Shown here in pieces: positions 39,954-49,853 of a DNA stretch of 64,000 nucleotides. Source of the stretch: an uncultured Clostridia bacterium. Its GTDB lineage: Bacteria; Bacillota; Clostridia; Christensenellales; Aristaeellaceae. Each line of letters opens with the position of its first letter. Position 1 is the stretch's first letter. Location of the stretch: the NCBI GenBank assembly GCA_947166385.1, contig CAMVEB010000010.1, forward strand, positions 44,233-108,232. The letters are read 5' to 3'. Below the pieces are notes generated by a model, which was not told the DNA's origin, searched no databases, and saw nothing but the letters and a program-made list of their open reading frames with translations. A program made the position numbers and the translations under genes.

Positions 39954-42900
39954 ATGATTATTCGTGATATGTTTGAAAAGCCGATCGACCGGCCCATTAA
40001 CGGCGTCATCAAAGTTGACGAAGAAGTGGAAAAGGTCATCGAGCAGGAAGTTGGTGAGTATGTTATCACCAATGAGCTGAAAAAGCACTTCATCACCTTC
40101 TTCAGCTTCTATGCTGATGCACTGGATATTCCGACCGCCGATATTGGCGTGTGGATCTCCGGCTTCTTTGGAAGCGGTAAATCTCACTTCCTGAAGATGC
40201 TCTCCTACATTATGGAGAATAAGGAAATTGGCGGTGTCAGGACTGTGGAACGCTTCCGCGAAAAGTTTGAGGATGACCCGGCCACTTTCATGCTGATTGA
40301 TAAAGCGACTAAGCCTGAAACGGAAACGATCCTGTTCAACATCGGGATTCAGAGTTCCATCAACAAAGACGACACCGCAGTTCAACGTGTGTTCGCCAAG
40401 GTCTTCTATGAGCACTTGGGACTATACGGCAGGAACCTGAAAGTAGCGCAACTGGAGTATTACATTCTCCGGCAAGGAAAGTATGATGCTTTCAAGGCAG
40501 CATATCAGAAGCGAAGCGGCAAGATCTGGGAGGATGACCGTCAGGGATTCGCCTTCAAAGGCAAGTTTATTGTCCCGACACTGATGGAAGTACTCGATAT
40601 GAGCGAGGATCATGCTAACGCTTGGTTCAAGGATAAAGCGCCGATCGAATTCTCCATTGAGCTTCTGGTTTCCCAGATCAAAGAATACGTGGAGAGCAAG
40701 TCAAAGGACTTTCATCTGTTGTTCATGGCAGACGAAGTTGGTCAGTATGTGGGCACCAACGTCAGTCTCCTGCTTGACCTGCAGGGCGTGATCGAAAAGC
40801 TGGGCAGTGAGTGCAAAGGAAGGGTCTGGGTCATCTGTACCGGCCAGTCCGCGCTGGATGAAATCATTAAGGTTCGTTCCGATGAGTTCTCACGGATTCA
40901 GGATCGTTTCAAGACCCGCCTGAGCCTGTCATCCTCTTCTGTGGACGAAGTTATTCAGCGCCGTCTGCTCAAGAAGACTCCCGAGGCGGAAGCCCTGCTG
41001 GAAAACGAGTATGATCAGAACGCGGCGGTACTGCGTAATCTGTTTGCTTTCACCACAAACATCGTTGCCATTAAGAGGGATTATCTTGGCGGGCAGGAGT
41101 TCGCCGCAAACTATCCCTTTATTCCATACCAGTTCATTCTGTTGCAGCGTGTGTTCACTGAAATCCGTCGGCATGGCAATTCCGGTAAGAACTCATCGGA
41201 CAGTGCGCGTCCGATGTTGGCAGGTTTCCAGGAAGCCATCACCATGGTTACGGAGCAGGATACGGTGAAGAGTATTCTTGATAAAGACGAGAATGCCATT
41301 GTTCCGTTCTTCCGATTCTATGACACAGTGCATCGTTCTCTTGATCCTGCTATTCGGAACGTTATTGAAAAAGCTATCCGAGACGCAGAGAAAGGATTTG
41401 GCATTCAGAAGGACGATGTCAACGTTCTGAAACTACTGTATCTCCTGCGCTACATTCAGGAATACATGCCCGCCACCCTGGACAATCTGACCATCCTGAT
41501 GGCTGACGATATCCGGATGGACAAACTGGCCCGCAAGGCTGAGATTCAGGCAAGTCTGGATCGCTTAATGAGCCAGAATTATATTGCCAGACATGCAGAT
41601 CAGTATAATTTCCTGACGGACGAAGAACAGGACATCCAGCGTGAAATTACCAACACCCCTGTTGACACAGCAAAGATCTCTGAACGTATCGGCGGCATTA
41701 TCTATGGCAGCATCTACACGAACAAGAAATTCCACTTCGGCAAGTCCGATTTCCCATTCGATCAGTTAGTTGATGGCCATGCTATTGGTGTTCTGACCGG
41801 TGGTATGCGGCTGCGTGTGTTGACAGATGCTACTCCCGAGGAGATGAAGACTGATTTCAGGCTGATGACGGAAAGCAAGGGTAAAGAAGTTGTCGTCGTG
41901 CTCGCAGAGACAGATTACTTCAAGGCATTGGAAAGCGCCATGAAGATCCGCCAGTATGTCAAAGGACAGAACCTCACACAGAAGCCCAAGTCTGTCCAAG
42001 ATATCATTCGTGATCAGCAGGAAGAAGCCACTCGTCTGGAAGAAAGGGCAGAACAGCAGATTCGTCAAGCAATCGAGGAAGGCGTTCTCTTCGCAGACGG
42101 TGAAAAGCTTGATCTGCATGGCGGGGATGCAAAATCCAGAATTGATAAGGCACTGGAATACCTTGTAACTCACGTATACAGCGAATTGGACAAGATTACC
42201 CGATTTGCAGATTCAGATGCAGACGTTATTGCTGTACTGAATGGAACATCAAGTGATAGCCTCGCTTATGGCATGCAGCATAATCAGGAAGCTGCTGATG
42301 CCATCTATGAGCGGCTTGTTCTGCAAGACAAGAAAAAGATGCCCACTTCTATGGCTGATATCCAGAAGTGGTTCAGCGATATGCCCTATGGTTGGAGAGA
42401 AATCGATATTGCCGCTGTTGTAGCCAAGCTGATCTTTGAGCAGAGGGTAACAATCAAGTATGCCGGATCTACGATTCAGCCAGACAATCCTAAACTGCCA
42501 GATCTTCTGCGCAAGAAAACCGAAACCGGCAAGACTTCCATCAGCATGCGCCACATCATTGCGAAGGAGCAGTTGAAGACAGTGCGTCTTTTCCTTCAGG
42601 ACTATTTCGACGTCATGAGTATTCCTGAAGACGAGGACGGACTTGTTCACTTCATTATCGAGAAGTTTGGCGAACAGAAAAAGCATTATGAAGAGCTGGA
42701 TGCACGCTATAACGGACACAAGTATCCGGATCGCGTGATCCTTTCAAAGGCTCTGACGCTGACCAACGAGATCCTGCAGCAGCAGAAAGACAACGCCGCG
42801 CTGATCAGCCGTATTCAGCAGCGTGAAGGAGATCTGGAAGACAGCCGGGACGATATGGGTCGTCTGGAAGCCTTCTTTGCAACTCAGGTGGATACTTTTG

Positions 42901-43538
42901 ATAAGGCAACTCGCTTCATGGAAGACATCAACAACGATCTGGAATATGTGGATGTTAACGAAAATGCGCATAAGGCACTTTGTGAAATCCGCCTGATTCT
43001 GATGATTCCGCAGCAGGGACCTTACAACTATAAACGCATTCCCGAACTGAACACCCACATGGCAACAGTCACAACTGTCCACGATCAACTGCTGGAGACA
43101 AAACGTCAGGATCTTCAGGAACGAATTGCTGCCGGCATGGGCGCTGTGCATGAATTGATTGGTGCGAATCCAACAGACGAGCATCTGAAGAGCTATCTTA
43201 CAAAGGCTGATGCGTATTTTGTCAGTCGGCGCGAAAAGGTCAAAGAACTGACCAGTCTGGCTTTACTGGATGGCATGGTACAGCCGATGCAGGATTATAC
43301 GGATGATATCGTCGACAAGATTAACAAGTATCTCCATCCACAACCCAAGTCCACACCCAAACCCGACCCCAATCCTTCTCCGGCACCTCAGCCCAAGCGC
43401 ATCAAGCAGGTATACCGCAATTACACATTCCCTGCCCAGCGGTTAGGGAGCGAGGCCGAGATTGATGCTTATGTGGAAGGCATCCGAGCAAAGCTGAAGA
43501 GCGCTCTAAATGGCGTAGACATACTGGATGTGAAGTAA
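39954..43538 (+). CDS. brxC: BrxC, large BREX ATPase
   Basis: 1194 residues. Walker A WISGFFGSGKSHFLKML lies near residue 70 and a Walker B-like FHLLFMADEVGQYV near 260. The N-terminus (MFEKPIDRPINGVIKVDE) and long helical C-terminal half are typical of BrxC/PglY, the AAA+ ATPase required for phage exclusion in type 1 BREX. A proline-rich linker (PKSTPKPDPNPSPAPQP) precedes the last 50 residues. AGGAGG is 9 nt before the ATG. Full length. Confidence 0.95.
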   Translation: MIIRDMFEKPIDRPINGVIKVDEEVEKVIEQEVGEYVITNELKKHFITFFSFYADALDIPTADIGVWISGFFGSGKSHFLKMLSYIMENKEIGGVRTVERFREKFEDDPATFMLIDKATKPETETILFNIGIQSSINKDDTAVQRVFAKVFYEHLGLYGRNLKVAQLEYYILRQGKYDAFKAAYQKRSGKIWEDDRQGFAFKGKFIVPTLMEVLDMSEDHANAWFKDKAPIEFSIELLVSQIKEYVESKSKDFHLLFMADEVGQYVGTNVSLLLDLQGVIEKLGSECKGRVWVICTGQSALDEIIKVRSDEFSRIQDRFKTRLSLSSSSVDEVIQRRLLKKTPEAEALLENEYDQNAAVLRNLFAFTTNIVAIKRDYLGGQEFAANYPFIPYQFILLQRVFTEIRRHGNSGKNSSDSARPMLAGFQEAITMVTEQDTVKSILDKDENAIVPFFRFYDTVHRSLDPAIRNVIEKAIRDAEKGFGIQKDDVNVLKLLYLLRYIQEYMPATLDNLTILMADDIRMDKLARKAEIQASLDRLMSQNYIARHADQYNFLTDEEQDIQREITNTPVDTAKISERIGGIIYGSIYTNKKFHFGKSDFPFDQLVDGHAIGVLTGGMRLRVLTDATPEEMKTDFRLMTESKGKEVVVVLAETDYFKALESAMKIRQYVKGQNLTQKPKSVQDIIRDQQEEATRLEERAEQQIRQAIEEGVLFADGEKLDLHGGDAKSRIDKALEYLVTHVYSELDKITRFADSDADVIAVLNGTSSDSLAYGMQHNQEAADAIYERLVLQDKKKMPTSMADIQKWFSDMPYGWREIDIAAVVAKLIFEQRVTIKYAGSTIQPDNPKLPDLLRKKTETGKTSISMRHIIAKEQLKTVRLFLQDYFDVMSIPEDEDGLVHFIIEKFGEQKKHYEELDARYNGHKYPDRVILSKALTLTNEILQQQKDNAALISRIQQREGDLEDSRDDMGRLEAFFATQVDTFDKATRFMEDINNDLEYVDVNENAHKALCEIRLILMIPQQGPYNYKRIPELNTHMATVTTVHDQLLETKRQDLQERIAAGMGAVHELIGANPTDEHLKSYLTKADAYFVSRREKVKELTSLALLDGMVQPMQDYTDDIVDKINKYLHPQPKSTPKPDPNPSPAPQPKRIKQVYRNYTFPAQRLGSEAEIDAYVEGIRAKLKSALNGVDILDVK

Positions 43539-43559
43539 GAATCAGGAGGCTATGGCTTC

Positions 43560-46500
43560 ATGGATAAGAACGCAATCAAAAAGTATGCCATCTGGGCACG
43601 AAGAGAACTGATCGCCCGTGTGTCCCAGAAAGCGGAACAGTATGGCATTACGGAACAGAATATTATTGATGAAAACGCGGAGAAAATTCAAGGCGTAGTG
43701 CTGACGCCTGCCCAGGTACGGCAACGCCAGACACTGATCCAGCTTATCCGCCGGGATAGCTATCAGCAAGCCATGGAAGAAGTGGCCTATACCTGGTTTA
43801 ACCGCTTTATTGCTCTGCGCTTCATGGAAGTCAATGATTACCTGCCCGGCCACACCAGCGTTTTTACCGATGATCAAAATGCGTTCAAACCAAAGATTTT
43901 GTCTGATGCTTTGCATCTGGAACTCCCTGGAATGAGCATGGACAAAGTAATTGAACTGAAAGAAGCCAATAAGTCCGAAGAACTCTACCAGTATTTGTTA
44001 ATTACTCTCTGTAACTATCTGAATACTATTCTTCCAGGAATGTTCCAGCGAATTGATGACTATACTGAGCTTCTTTTCCCGGAACATCTTTTGCGTGAAG
44101 GAAGCGTGCTTGAGCAATTGGTAGCCATGATCCCGCGGGAAGACTGGCTAGACGCTGTGCAGATCATCGGCTGGCTGTATCAGTATTACAACGCCGAGCC
44201 CAAGGATCAGGTATTTGCAAATCTGAAAAAGAATATCAAGATCAGCAAGGAAAACATTCCTGCAGCCACTCAGCTTTTCACTCCGGATTGGATCGTGCGC
44301 TACATGGTCGAAAACAGCCTAGGCCGTCTATGGGTGGAAGGCCATCCGAATGACAACCTGAAATCCGGATGGAAATACTATTTGGAGGAGGCTGAGCAGG
44401 AATCGGAAGTACAAGCACAGCTTGTGAAGATTCGGGAGCTGTATGCCCAAATGAAGCCGGAGGAGATCCGCTGCATCGATCCCTGTATGGGCAGTGGGCA
44501 TATACTGGTTTATCTCTTTGATGTTCTGGTACAGATTTATGAAGCCTATGGTTATCCAACCCGAGAAGCGGTAGCGAGCATTGTTCAAAACAATCTCTGG
44601 GGATTGGATATTGATGACCGTGCTGCACAACTGGCCTACTTTTCTGTCATGATGAAGGCACGCCAGTACGATAAAGGCTGGTTCCGACGCGGAATTGAAC
44701 CACATGTGTTTGCATTGCAAGATAGTCCTGAAATTAAAGAGGAGATCTTAGATCGCTTTGGAGAGCAGAGGGACGCAGCATCTCGAGTAGTAGATACTTT
44801 TAAGAACGCCAAGGAATATGGCAGCATCATTCAACCAGATGTGTCTTTGGAAGAGTTGGATGCTTTGCAACAAGTGTTAATCCATCAAGACGAGATGTCT
44901 ACAATGGGAAATCTGGCAACTCAAGCTATAGTCGATGAGATGATCAGTATAATGAACCCACTGATTCTTCAGGCACGTGCTTTGACACAAAAATACCATG
45001 TAGTAGTTACAAATCCTCCCTATATGGGTAGTAACGGTATGAGTGAAGCTTTGTCTGAATACGTGAATAAATATTATCAAGATGAAAAATCAGATATGTT
45101 TGCGGTTTTCATTGAACGTGCCAAGCAGATGACAGATGAATCAATGTACTATGCTCTAATTACACAGCCTTCAATTCTTTTTCTTGCATCCTTTGAGAAG
45201 CTTAGAAGACGAATTGTTATGGAGCAAAACATCAGCTCATGGGTTCATATGGGGCGCGGGATATTTGGCATTGACTTTGGATCAACAGCATTTGTCCTAA
45301 GAAACTCATATATTAAACACTTCTGCGCAAGATTTTTTAGGCTACATGCACGCACCTTCCAATATATCAATCCTGACGATATTGAAAGATTGTTTCTACT
45401 TGCTGCACGAGATGAGTCTTTCACATATGATTTTAGCAAATATGATACTAAAACATTCTCATTTGATGAGCAAGTTGTCCTCGATGAGCTAGATGATTCA
45501 AGCGATATTACGGTTGGAGAACAAAAGCTTCATTATTACGCCTTCCAAGACAATTTTAAACTGTTACCAAGCACACCTATTGCTTACTGGGCTGGAACAT
45601 CTGTTTTCTCGGCATTTGAAAAAGGCAGACCGATTAAGAGCATTGCGTCGCCCGTTGAAGGCATCAAAACAGGTGATAATGAAAGATTCCTACGATATTG
45701 GTTCGAAGTAGATGCAACTGCAACTGTTCTTCTTAATAATGGATCTCCAAAATGGTACAAACATGCAAAGGGTGGGCCGTATAGGCGTTGGTATGGAAAT
45801 CTTGAATATGTGATTAATTGGCAGAACAATGGCGAAGAACTACGCCACTTTAAAAAAGCCACTATATCAAATGAACATCTCTTCTTCACTGATGCATTCA
45901 CATGGTCATATATATCTGCCGGGAAGATTTCAACACGATGTGTAGGGAATGATATTTTATACAACAATAAAGGCCCTGCCTGTTATTGTTCAAAAGATAT
46001 AAAATACTATCTGCTTGGGCTAAGTAATAGTGTGGTATTTAACTATATCCTTGGATTTTGGGCAGCCACAATGGACTACAAGCCAGGTAATATTGCAGCA
46101 TTCCCTTACCTCAACATTGAAGATAAAAACACAATTAACGTGTTAGTTGAGGATAGTATTACTTTATCGAGAATTGACTGGGATTCATTTGAAATCTCTT
46201 GGGATTTTGATGTTCATCCCATTGTCCGCTGGAGTCGCAATCTGCGTGATGCTACATCAATTGCAGAAACCCTGGATTACTATTACGGCTATACACCTGA
46301 AGTGCATAGCACCGTGGAGCTCTGCTATATGCTTTGGCAAGGCGAATGTGACGATCGCTTTAAGAAACTGAAAGCCAATGAAGAAGAACTAAATAGAATC
46401 TTCATTGACATCTATGAATTGCAGAACGAATTGACGTCTGAAGTGACTGATAGAGATGTAACCGTCCGTAAAGCTGATCTAGGTCGTGACATCCGTAGCC

Positions 46501-47195
46501 TTGTTTCCTACGCTGTTGGTTGCATGTTGGGTCGGTATTCTCTGGATAAAAATGGACTGATTTACGCTGGAGGAGAATGGGATGCATCGCAATATGCGAC
46601 TTATCCTGCCGATGCCGATGGTGTTTTACCGATTACGGATGATGAGTACTTCTCTGATGATATAGTAACCATGTTTGTGGGCTGGACCAGGATTGTATTT
46701 GGTCCAGATAGTCTGGAAGATAATTTAAAGTATATCGCTACTGCCTTGTATCCCAATGGTGGCGGCACTGCACGTGAACTCATTCGCCAGTACTTCCTGA
46801 ACGATTTCTACAAGGATCACTTAAAGATATATCAGAAACGGCCCATTTACTGGCTGTTTGATGCGGGCAAGAAAAATAGCTTCAAGTGTCTGATCTATCT
46901 GCATCGCTATCGCCCAGACACCATTGCCCGTGTGCGCACTGACTATGTTCATGAAATGCAGGCTCGCTATCGCACTACTATGGAGGAGCTTACTCACCGA
47001 GTAGATACTGCTGTTGGTTCCGAGCGTGTCCGCTTACAAAAACAACTGACAAAGATTCAAGGTCAGGAAGAAGAACTACGCAAGTATGAGGAAAAAATTC
47101 ACCACTATGCCGATATGATGCTCCAATTAGACTTGGATGATGGTGTGAAAATGAACTATACAAAGCTGGCAGACGTGCTGGCACCGATTAAGTAA
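43560..47195 (+). CDS. pglX: PglX (BrxX), BREX adenine methyltransferase, copy 1
   Basis: 1211 residues. Methyltransferase motif I is IDPCMGSGHILVY (about 305) and the catalytic NPPY lies in VVVTNPPYMGS (about 485). The family modifies adenine in a non-palindromic site to mark self DNA and takes part in exclusion. The middle part (about 540-850) has fewer shared residues with copy 2 and is AT-richer, as expected for the target-recognition region. AGGAGG precedes the ATG. Full length and intact. Confidence 0.95.
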   Translation: MDKNAIKKYAIWARRELIARVSQKAEQYGITEQNIIDENAEKIQGVVLTPAQVRQRQTLIQLIRRDSYQQAMEEVAYTWFNRFIALRFMEVNDYLPGHTSVFTDDQNAFKPKILSDALHLELPGMSMDKVIELKEANKSEELYQYLLITLCNYLNTILPGMFQRIDDYTELLFPEHLLREGSVLEQLVAMIPREDWLDAVQIIGWLYQYYNAEPKDQVFANLKKNIKISKENIPAATQLFTPDWIVRYMVENSLGRLWVEGHPNDNLKSGWKYYLEEAEQESEVQAQLVKIRELYAQMKPEEIRCIDPCMGSGHILVYLFDVLVQIYEAYGYPTREAVASIVQNNLWGLDIDDRAAQLAYFSVMMKARQYDKGWFRRGIEPHVFALQDSPEIKEEILDRFGEQRDAASRVVDTFKNAKEYGSIIQPDVSLEELDALQQVLIHQDEMSTMGNLATQAIVDEMISIMNPLILQARALTQKYHVVVTNPPYMGSNGMSEALSEYVNKYYQDEKSDMFAVFIERAKQMTDESMYYALITQPSILFLASFEKLRRRIVMEQNISSWVHMGRGIFGIDFGSTAFVLRNSYIKHFCARFFRLHARTFQYINPDDIERLFLLAARDESFTYDFSKYDTKTFSFDEQVVLDELDDSSDITVGEQKLHYYAFQDNFKLLPSTPIAYWAGTSVFSAFEKGRPIKSIASPVEGIKTGDNERFLRYWFEVDATATVLLNNGSPKWYKHAKGGPYRRWYGNLEYVINWQNNGEELRHFKKATISNEHLFFTDAFTWSYISAGKISTRCVGNDILYNNKGPACYCSKDIKYYLLGLSNSVVFNYILGFWAATMDYKPGNIAAFPYLNIEDKNTINVLVEDSITLSRIDWDSFEISWDFDVHPIVRWSRNLRDATSIAETLDYYYGYTPEVHSTVELCYMLWQGECDDRFKKLKANEEELNRIFIDIYELQNELTSEVTDRDVTVRKADLGRDIRSLVSYAVGCMLGRYSLDKNGLIYAGGEWDASQYATYPADADGVLPITDDEYFSDDIVTMFVGWTRIVFGPDSLEDNLKYIATALYPNGGGTARELIRQYFLNDFYKDHLKIYQKRPIYWLFDAGKKNSFKCLIYLHRYRPDTIARVRTDYVHEMQARYRTTMEELTHRVDTAVGSERVRLQKQLTKIQGQEEELRKYEEKIHHYADMMLQLDLDDGVKMNYTKLADVLAPIK

Positions 47196-47210
47196 GTTGG
47201 AGGTTTCCCG

Positions 47211-49835
47211 ATGGACACTGAGAAAGTGATCTCTGATCTGAATAAGCGCTTCGCACAGCCATTGCCACCCTACTATAAACGCAGGGTGATCTTCTGGATG
47301 GATGAAGATCGTGAGTATGCTGACCAACTTGACGATTTTGTATTAGAAAACGCCAAGCTCATACAGTTGACGGGCAATAATCTTTTTACTGTTAAAAAGC
47401 TTATAGGATACGACGATCCCTATAGTAACTATGTCGTCTACTGTCCGGTCTCTTATGAAAAGTTGGAGGACAATTGGCTTTTGGACGTACAGCTGTACAG
47501 CGGTGAACAGTATCGTACAGATCTGATTTCTCAATGGATGTCGGAAATGCACTTGTTTGACAGTCAAAATATGCGTGATTTGGTCAAACGTTATCGTAAA
47601 TTCTTTAATGCCAAAGATCGTCGGGCTAAGATTGCGGATATGCCTGCCATCAACACTCCGGTTCAGGTGCATCTTGCAGTCATGAGTGCTATTGTTGGTA
47701 TCAAGCAGCCCCAACCTAACGCCATAATCAAATCAGTGCTGGAATCAGGGTTAGATCTGGAAACTAACGATGTTTACAAGGCTATGATTGATTATGGCGC
47801 GAAGGATGCTTTCTGGCAGCTGGTAACCAAGGCATCCGGATACAACGAGGAGGACATTAGCCTCCGACGTGTCGCAACTCATATTCTGCTGACTGCCTGC
47901 ACACGTACCATGAAGGCGGAGAATTTGAGTGGACTGGAACGGTATATCTCCCCACCACATCAGGCAAGGTGCTATGACCTGGTTTCCGAATGGCTACATT
48001 CCGACGACAAACAAAGCCTATACAGTATTGCAAGAGAGGTCGAAGAAGAAGTCCTGTTATCGTATCGTTTTGACAAGTTGCCTATCGCTGATCTTCTAGA
48101 AACTGAATGCTTCCCATGTGTCAACGAATGCATTCTGAAACGAATTATGAAGGATATCAGCAATGAGATTGTTGATATTGATACGATCACAACTGCTGTT
48201 CAGAAACGCCGTACATGTGTTTGGTATGATACAGTTGGTATCTACTACGATGGATTGCTCCAGGTTGCAAACATGCAAGGTTTCTATCTGGAACACGCAA
48301 CGGGATTCCATGAAGCCCAACCGGAAGTATCTTGGAAAGCATATACGGAAGATTACTATCGCATGGATACATACTACCGGCTTTTCCACGTTGCTTACAG
48401 TGAGAGTCTAAAAGGATACAAAGAAAACATTACAGACTTGTTTGCTCATGTAGCTGATCAAGTAGAAATGCTCTACGTCAATTGGTTCATGCAAGAGCTT
48501 GGTGAAAACTGGACAAACATCAGCGAAGATGATCTGAAAGAATACGGATACGTTCGTAACATTCCACGTCAAGTTGATTTCTATAAGAACCGCGTTGTTG
48601 TTAGAAGAAATCCCTCCACAGGGCGCCCAGAGCGGAACAAGACTTTCGTGGTGATTTCCGATGCACTTCGTTATGAAGTTGCCGCTGGGCTTACAGAGGT
48701 TCTTAAACGAGAGCAACAGGCCAAGGTGACACTGGACAGCATGCAGGCTATTTTTCCGACCATCACGAAGTTTGGCATGGCTGCGCTGCTGCCTCATAAG
48801 GAATTGTCCATCAATATTGATAACGGGGTCGTAAAAGTATTAGCCGATGGAGTTTCCACAGACAGTAATTACCGGGATAAGATCCTAAAGTCCACCAACC
48901 CGAAGAGTCTGGCTGTACGATATGAGGATATTGTCAGTTTAAAGCAAAAAGAAGTACGTGACCTTATCGCTGGTATGGAGGTTATCTATATCTATCATGA
49001 TCGTGTCGACGCTTCCAGTCATGGCAATGAAGCAGATGTGTTTACTGCCTGCGATACAGCCATTCGAGAACTGCATGGTCTTGTAAAAAAGATCACAGGT
49101 GATATGAACGGCACCCATATTATTATCACCGCGGATCACGGTTTCCTGTATACGCATGACCCTTTATCCGAAAGCGACAAGGTGGGAAAAGCATCCTTCA
49201 CAGAACAGAGTATCGAATATGGACGGCGTTATGCGATTCTAAAAGAAGGATCTCAACCAGATTATCTGATGCCGATTCGTATGTGCGAAGCCGGTGCTGG
49301 ATACGAAGGTTATGCGCCACGAGAAAGCATCCGGATTAAAATGCCAGGTGCCGGTCTGAACTTCGTGCATGGTGGAGCCAGTTTGCAGGAAATGGTAGTT
49401 CCGGTGATTGCTTATCAGCATCTACGCAATGATAGCAAGGAGTATAAAGATAACAAGGCTAAGTATGATACCAAACCAGTCACGATCAGTCTGCTGTCTG
49501 CGTCACATCAGGTTAGCAACATGATCTTCAGTCTGGAGTTTTATCAGAAGGAAGCCGTAAACGCAAACTGGAATGCGGAAACTTATCTTCTTTACTTCAC
49601 AGATGCGTCTGGGCATCCGATCAGTGACACTCAAAAGCTAATTGCCGATAAAACAGATGCAGATAATCGTGCCCGTACCTGGCGGGTAACATTTAACCTG
49701 AAGCAACAGAAGTATGATCAGCATACCTCATATTATCTGATTATTCAGGATGAACGCGGACTGCAGTTGCCGCAGCGCGAGGAATTCCATATCATCATCG
49801 CCATGGCAATTGATGAGTTCAACTTTTTTGACTGA
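47211..49835 (+). CDS. pglZ: PglZ (BrxZ), alkaline phosphatase-like BREX protein
   Basis: 874 residues. The alkaline-phosphatase-superfamily core is seen in TFVVISDALRYEVAAGL, YIYHDRVDASSHGNE and HIIITADHGFLYTHD, the metal-binding blocks of the PglZ domain. PglZ is required in all BREX types and appears to act as a metal-dependent nuclease or phosphodiesterase. Order pglX-pglZ fits type 1. GGAGG lies 9 nt before the ATG. Confidence 0.95.
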   Translation: MDTEKVISDLNKRFAQPLPPYYKRRVIFWMDEDREYADQLDDFVLENAKLIQLTGNNLFTVKKLIGYDDPYSNYVVYCPVSYEKLEDNWLLDVQLYSGEQYRTDLISQWMSEMHLFDSQNMRDLVKRYRKFFNAKDRRAKIADMPAINTPVQVHLAVMSAIVGIKQPQPNAIIKSVLESGLDLETNDVYKAMIDYGAKDAFWQLVTKASGYNEEDISLRRVATHILLTACTRTMKAENLSGLERYISPPHQARCYDLVSEWLHSDDKQSLYSIAREVEEEVLLSYRFDKLPIADLLETECFPCVNECILKRIMKDISNEIVDIDTITTAVQKRRTCVWYDTVGIYYDGLLQVANMQGFYLEHATGFHEAQPEVSWKAYTEDYYRMDTYYRLFHVAYSESLKGYKENITDLFAHVADQVEMLYVNWFMQELGENWTNISEDDLKEYGYVRNIPRQVDFYKNRVVVRRNPSTGRPERNKTFVVISDALRYEVAAGLTEVLKREQQAKVTLDSMQAIFPTITKFGMAALLPHKELSINIDNGVVKVLADGVSTDSNYRDKILKSTNPKSLAVRYEDIVSLKQKEVRDLIAGMEVIYIYHDRVDASSHGNEADVFTACDTAIRELHGLVKKITGDMNGTHIIITADHGFLYTHDPLSESDKVGKASFTEQSIEYGRRYAILKEGSQPDYLMPIRMCEAGAGYEGYAPRESIRIKMPGAGLNFVHGGASLQEMVVPVIAYQHLRNDSKEYKDNKAKYDTKPVTISLLSASHQVSNMIFSLEFYQKEAVNANWNAETYLLYFTDASGHPISDTQKLIADKTDADNRARTWRVTFNLKQQKYDQHTSYYLIIQDERGLQLPQREEFHIIIAMAIDEFNFFD

Positions 49836-49853
49836 TTGTTAAGGAGCAAGTTC